A DNA stretch of 64,000 nucleotides, from the NCBI RefSeq assembly GCF_950066645.1, contig NZ_CATMFB010000002.1:1-64000 (forward strand), read 5' to 3'. The translations under genes were made by a program, and so were the position numbers. Shown here in pieces: positions 61,401-64,000 of the stretch. The DNA is from an uncultured Thalassolituus sp. (GTDB lineage: Bacteria; Pseudomonadota; Gammaproteobacteria; Pseudomonadales; Oceanobacteraceae). The notes below the pieces were generated by a model, which did no database searches, was not told the DNA's origin, and saw only the letters and a program-made list of their open reading frames with translations. Each line of letters starts with the position of its first letter. Position 1 is the stretch's first letter.

Positions 61401-63110
61401 GGCCAGGTGCAGCCGGGCGATACGCTGCGTTATACCCTGAACCTGCGTAATACCAGTAATTTCAACGCGACAGACATCCGTCTGACCGACCACATGCCTG
61501 CGCTGATTTCATCGTTCAGTGTCTACAGCCGCCCTGCTGGCAGCACCGATAACAGTGTCACTGCCCCTGCCGGAGACAACGGAACGGGGACGGTTGTCAT
61601 CGATAATATCCGTATCAATGCGGGCGCGACGGCGACCGTTATTATTGACGCTGTGATTTCCTCGGGCGCTCAGAACGGCAACAGTATTACCAACTCAGCT
61701 GTGGTGGGTAATCCCGCCGTCAATTACACAGTGACCTCGCCGACAGTGACGATTAACAGTGCACTGGATAACAGCGGAAATAAGCCTCTGTATCTTCAGT
61801 CTGACGCCACACTGAACCGTATCGCTGACACGGGCGGCAACTATCGTACGGTAAATAACAACACGACCCTGAACTGGGGACTGTCTCCAGCTCTGGCGAC
61901 CGACGTCTCCCTCGATTACAGCAACGCCATTCCGGTGACTCTGCGACTGCTGAACAACGTGTCTTCAGGTCAGGGGATGAACAATGAATATCAGCACAAC
62001 GTAACCGTCACGCTCTCTCGGGTACGCAATGGTACAGCAACGACGATTGCTTCAGCCTCACGTCAGGTCGGGCTCTTAGCCGCGGGTAACAATAACGTCG
62101 CTGACAAAGTCCGGACCTTCCAGTTTGACCTCAGTATTGCCAATGCAGCCACCCTGCTGGCGGGTGACGTACTGCGCCTCAGCATCAGTCAGACCCGCCT
62201 GAACGGTTCGTCGCAGTTCCCGCAATACAACAATATGCGTGTTTACAGCTCAGACAACGGCGTAACGTCTCTCGTCGCCCTCACCTCAAACACAGTGATT
62301 AACGTTGCCTCTGTTGTTTTGTTCGATGCCGCTTACCCGGATGGCAACAGCATCACCGGTCTGAACCCGGGGCAAGCCGTGTTTGTCCGTGCCGAAGTGA
62401 CAGACCCCTTTGGTGCCTATGACATCCGCCGCACGCAACTGAACGTATCAGACAGCCAGGGCAATAACCCGGTCAGCAACGCGGTCATGTCAGCCGTGAA
62501 TACCACCACCGCAGGCATTACTGCGGAATACCCATTCACGCTGCCTGCCGACGCAGCCACGGGTGACTGGCGTTTCCGGGTGCGCGCTGATGAAGGATTC
62601 GAAAACAAGGTCTTCCACGAGCGCCTGCTTACCGTTCCGGTGGTACTCCCGGCGCAGCTCAGTATGACGAAAACCATGCGGGTCATCAGTGACCCTCTCA
62701 ATGGCACACAGAATCCGAAAGCGATTCCTGGCGCCATTGTCGAGTATGAACTGACAGTGACAAACACAGGCGAAGGCACCAGCGACACCGATAGCATAGT
62801 CATTGTCGACCACCTGGCTGATAACACTGTCCTGCTGACTGGAGATCTCTCTGGCAGCCCTGTGACGCTCACAGATGGAAGCCCTGCTTCGTCACTGACG
62901 CTCAGCTGGTCAGCGTCTGAGCCCGCCACTGACGACATCGATTTTTCGGCCGACAACGCACAGAGCTTTGGCTACCAGCCTCAGCCTGATGCCGAAGGCT
63001 TCGACCCCCAGATTACCGACCTGAAGATTTCTCCCAAGGGCGCTATGCCCGGAGAGAGCGACGAAGGTAGTCCCAGTTTCACCCTTAAATATCAAGTAAA
63101 GGTCCAATAA
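58413..63110 (+). CDS. Large secreted DUF11-like protein with tandem ~540-aa duplication
   Basis: 1565 aa, TTG start at 58413 with GGGTGAG upstream; no in-frame ATG precedes the signal peptide (basic start, then TLVGAALSGLLLSVVPAHA). Two homologous copies follow: residues about 42-580 and 582-1115. Each starts with a Gly/Ser-rich module (AAYLYWSGSG, HITWEGD, TTYSSGQD, about 290 residues, with two Cys) and continues into two DUF11-like Ig domains (WQCSTSASELTC / WTCTPSASQLIC). Residues about 1115-1565 are unique plus one more DUF11-like domain. No anchor, sortase or autotransporter signal is seen. Function unknown; cell-surface or matrix role is a guess. Confidence 0.85.
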   Translation: MNNWFKRSGAELQRARRTIRKLTLVGAALSGLLLSVVPAHAQEIALYRSYAGNMSFALTGNTMRSGADGCTALSDSAAVLSLPAGSTLKAAYLYWSGSGQPDNSVTLNGAQVNAGVSYTLSVENRPYYSNRADITSRISASTASYRVGNLTFDTSQNYCGGEAAYGGWAIVAVYENAAEPLRVINLFDGFRDYWGSSITLTPQNFIVASNPGAKGGKHAHITWEGDEGNSQSRNNVSEALTFNGASLTGSGNPSGNQFNSYSNAVSSGTSGVDLDVYDIGNLLTAGQNSVTTTYSSGQDRVYLSAEIISIPNEAVSDLAVDISTYETTVSRGSEITYSISVLNQGPSDEPAGSVVRLPFGSQTSFVSASGTDWQCSTSASELTCTHSATLRRNATASPLSVILSTEGSTENNAVTTATVTGVNFDNNTGDNSDSVTVPIADADFSASVKSVTDLNGGLLYPGDTLRFTLDLVNNSGFNAENVRLTDQMPQYISSFEVVRRPAGSTDASLPAPNGSNGTGTVVINNLSIAGGGSEELVIDAVLAANAPQGYSLVNTAQITSGSATYNISSPSITVASQNQSNGEILLRASLAGNLNYELLGGSFRTGENGCGTPANSSSDSITLPGGSTIKAAYLYWSGSGNTDNTVTFNGATVTAGYTYNETYDNLVYYSARADVTSRVTGSGTYTVSGVSFARTQDTYCTVQSAYAGWSLLVVYENASEPLRVVNLYDGFRAFRGASITLSPDNFIVAQNAASLGAKHAHITWEGDQQNSQSFNNFSEALVFEGNSLTGPNNPTNNQFNSYSNTVGGTTPGVDIDDFNVGQYLTPGNTSVTTTYSSGQDLVFLTAEVISIPNEPVADLVLQTSAPARVSRGADLTYTFTAQNKGPLTAPEGTTITLPLNDGVTLVGYSGTGWTCTPSASQLICTYAATITNGASASPLSVTLNTDSTTQSAISGEAVLDGVYFDNNLADNRDDLTVQLQDANLATSTKTVTDLNGGQVQPGDTLRYTLNLRNTSNFNATDIRLTDHMPALISSFSVYSRPAGSTDNSVTAPAGDNGTGTVVIDNIRINAGATATVIIDAVISSGAQNGNSITNSAVVGNPAVNYTVTSPTVTINSALDNSGNKPLYLQSDATLNRIADTGGNYRTVNNNTTLNWGLSPALATDVSLDYSNAIPVTLRLLNNVSSGQGMNNEYQHNVTVTLSRVRNGTATTIASASRQVGLLAAGNNNVADKVRTFQFDLSIANAATLLAGDVLRLSISQTRLNGSSQFPQYNNMRVYSSDNGVTSLVALTSNTVINVASVVLFDAAYPDGNSITGLNPGQAVFVRAEVTDPFGAYDIRRTQLNVSDSQGNNPVSNAVMSAVNTTTAGITAEYPFTLPADAATGDWRFRVRADEGFENKVFHERLLTVPVVLPAQLSMTKTMRVISDPLNGTQNPKAIPGAIVEYELTVTNTGEGTSDTDSIVIVDHLADNTVLLTGDLSGSPVTLTDGSPASSLTLSWSASEPATDDIDFSADNAQSFGYQPQPDAEGFDPQITDLKISPKGAMPGESDEGSPSFTLKYQVKVQ

Positions 63111-63120
63111 GGAGAGCCCT

Positions 63121-64000
63121 ATGAAGACCCTTTCAAAAGCCGCTCTGCTCGCCGCAGGCCTGGTTGCTTCTTCCGCAACCTGGGCTGTGGGTACTCCGGC
63201 AGGCACCATTATCTCTAACACGGCAACGGCAACCTTTGATGATCCGGCCACAGGAACAACAGGCGTCACTTCCAGTGACTCTGCAGACCTGACCGTTCTG
63301 GAACTGATCAGCGTTAACGTCACTGCAGAAAACACCACTCCGGTTGTTACTGAAGCCGGTGATACTCAGCAGGTGCTGACGTTCACTGTGACAAACACAG
63401 GTAACGGTAGCGAAGCCTTTAACCTGGACGCAACCAACCTCGCGGGTGACGAAATCGACGCTGAAAATATTCAGGTCTATATCGACACCAACGGTGACGG
63501 TGAACTGGATGCAGGCGACCAGCTGCTGACTGCCGGCTCTACCATCAACCTGGATGCAAACGCATCTAACCCAGACGCGACTGTGTTCGTTGTCGTTGAT
63601 ATTCCTGCTGCCGGAAACGTGGGTGATACCGCCGATATCCAACTGGCAGCAACATCCAACACCCCAGGCGCAGCCACCGGTACTCCGGGTGACCTGCTGG
63701 CAGGCGAAGGTACCGGCGTATCTGATGCTGTCGTTGGCAACAACGTGACTGACAGTGCCTCTGCCACCTTCACCATTGGCGAGCCACCAACAGAAGCCAC
63801 TGTAAACATCGAAAAAACTGTGGCCAGCCGTGTTGACCCGTTCGGCGGCACAACCGATATCCCTGGCACGGTAGTGACCTACCAGATCGCCGTTGAAGTG
63901 GTTGGTGGTGACGTTGAAAACCTGGTGATCACTGACTCCATCCCATCTCAGATGCAGTACGTTGCTGACTCAGTCACCGTCGATGGTGCAACTCAGACCG
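63121..64000 (+). CDS. Secreted DUF11-like protein, cut by the window end
   Basis: The ATG at 63121 follows TAAGGAG by 7 nt and lies 10 bp after the previous stop; the frame stays open to 64000 (293 codons visible). The signal peptide is MKTLSKAALLAAGLVASSATWA. Next come GTIISNTATATFDDPATG, TVTNTGNGSEAFNL and an Asp-rich calcium-loop-like segment DTNGDGELDAGDQL (about residues 121-134), then a DUF11-like domain opening with TVNIEKTVASRVDPFGG. It is cotranscribed with the 1565-aa protein. The C-terminal part is outside the window. Confidence 0.8.
   Translation, partial: MKTLSKAALLAAGLVASSATWAVGTPAGTIISNTATATFDDPATGTTGVTSSDSADLTVLELISVNVTAENTTPVVTEAGDTQQVLTFTVTNTGNGSEAFNLDATNLAGDEIDAENIQVYIDTNGDGELDAGDQLLTAGSTINLDANASNPDATVFVVVDIPAAGNVGDTADIQLAATSNTPGAATGTPGDLLAGEGTGVSDAVVGNNVTDSASATFTIGEPPTEATVNIEKTVASRVDPFGGTTDIPGTVVTYQIAVEVVGGDVENLVITDSIPSQMQYVADSVTVDGATQT

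Noticed and set aside
1-64000. CRISPR array, insertion sequence or toxin-antitoxin pair
   Set aside because: No spaced direct repeats, terminal-inverted-repeat transposase gene or recognisable toxin-antitoxin pair was seen on either strand.

Overview
The window is chromosomal DNA of about 54% G+C, fully packed with genes, from a free-living and probably marine gammaproteobacterium (an Oceanospirillales/Pseudomonadales-type gene set). This is inferred from the combination of topA next to a PA3010-like membrane protein, a pepN-DUF2797-yeaC-glpG-nadK cluster, the CrbS/CrbR acetate switch, a DcaP-type porin, and DUF1329/YCF48/RND and DUF3034 genes. I see no insertion sequence, prophage, integrase or CRISPR array. 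The species cannot be fixed from the sequence alone.

Layout. 1-0.65 kb: tRNA-Val and tRNA-Asp, a duplicated scrap of the tRNA-Asp 3' end, and a sigma54-like promoter in front of a 26-codon, extremely acidic mini-gene. 0.65-7.9 kb (minus): DUF1329, a YCF48-like beta-propeller, an RND/MMPL permease, a membrane protein and an AraC regulator; this looks like an envelope lipid or hydrophobic-substrate transport set without its usual DUF1302 partner. 7.9-14.3 kb (minus): the tight operon nadK, metallophosphoesterase, glpG-like rhomboid, yeaC, DUF2797, pepN. 14.4-25.4 kb: DUF1853, a PLP enzyme, topA, a ComEA-like helix-hairpin-helix protein, small conserved genes, an AraC regulator divergent from a MaoC-type dehydratase. 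25.5-27.5 kb: an outer-membrane barrel protein and a third AraC regulator, each preceded by clear dyad symmetry.

27.5-32.3 kb (minus) is a secretion/maturation gene set: signal peptidase I, a 39-aa CxxC membrane miniprotein overlapping its stop, a glutaredoxin-like protein whose ribosome-binding site lies in a hairpin, an M6 metalloprotease ending in a GlyGly-CTERM tail, and the rhombosortase expected to process that tail, then a Nudix hydrolase. 32.3-41.4 kb: hydrolases, dGTPase, a second MMPL permease overlapping marC at the 3' end, a DUF4212/SSF symporter pair, Tpx. 41.5-45.9 kb (minus): cupredoxin-like protein, membrane GGDEF/EAL protein with a decayed GGDEF motif, DUF3034 and a secreted truncated haemoglobin, probably one redox/gas-linked c-di-GMP operon.

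46.0-58.1 kb is an acetate module: DUF485 plus SSF symporter, a CNB-CBS-DUF294 protein and an exonuclease on one side; the SSF-fused hybrid kinase (CrbS-like), its NarL-type regulator (CrbR-like), acetyl-CoA synthetase and a DcaP-like porin on the other. The parts fit outer-membrane entry, inner-membrane uptake, activation to acetyl-CoA and transcriptional control.

58.1-64.0 kb: a low-GC leader with alternative hairpins, then a TTG-started 1565-aa secreted protein built from two tandem ~540-residue copies, and a second secreted DUF11-like protein cut by the window end. With the 39-aa and 26-aa mini-genes, this is the least explained material here.
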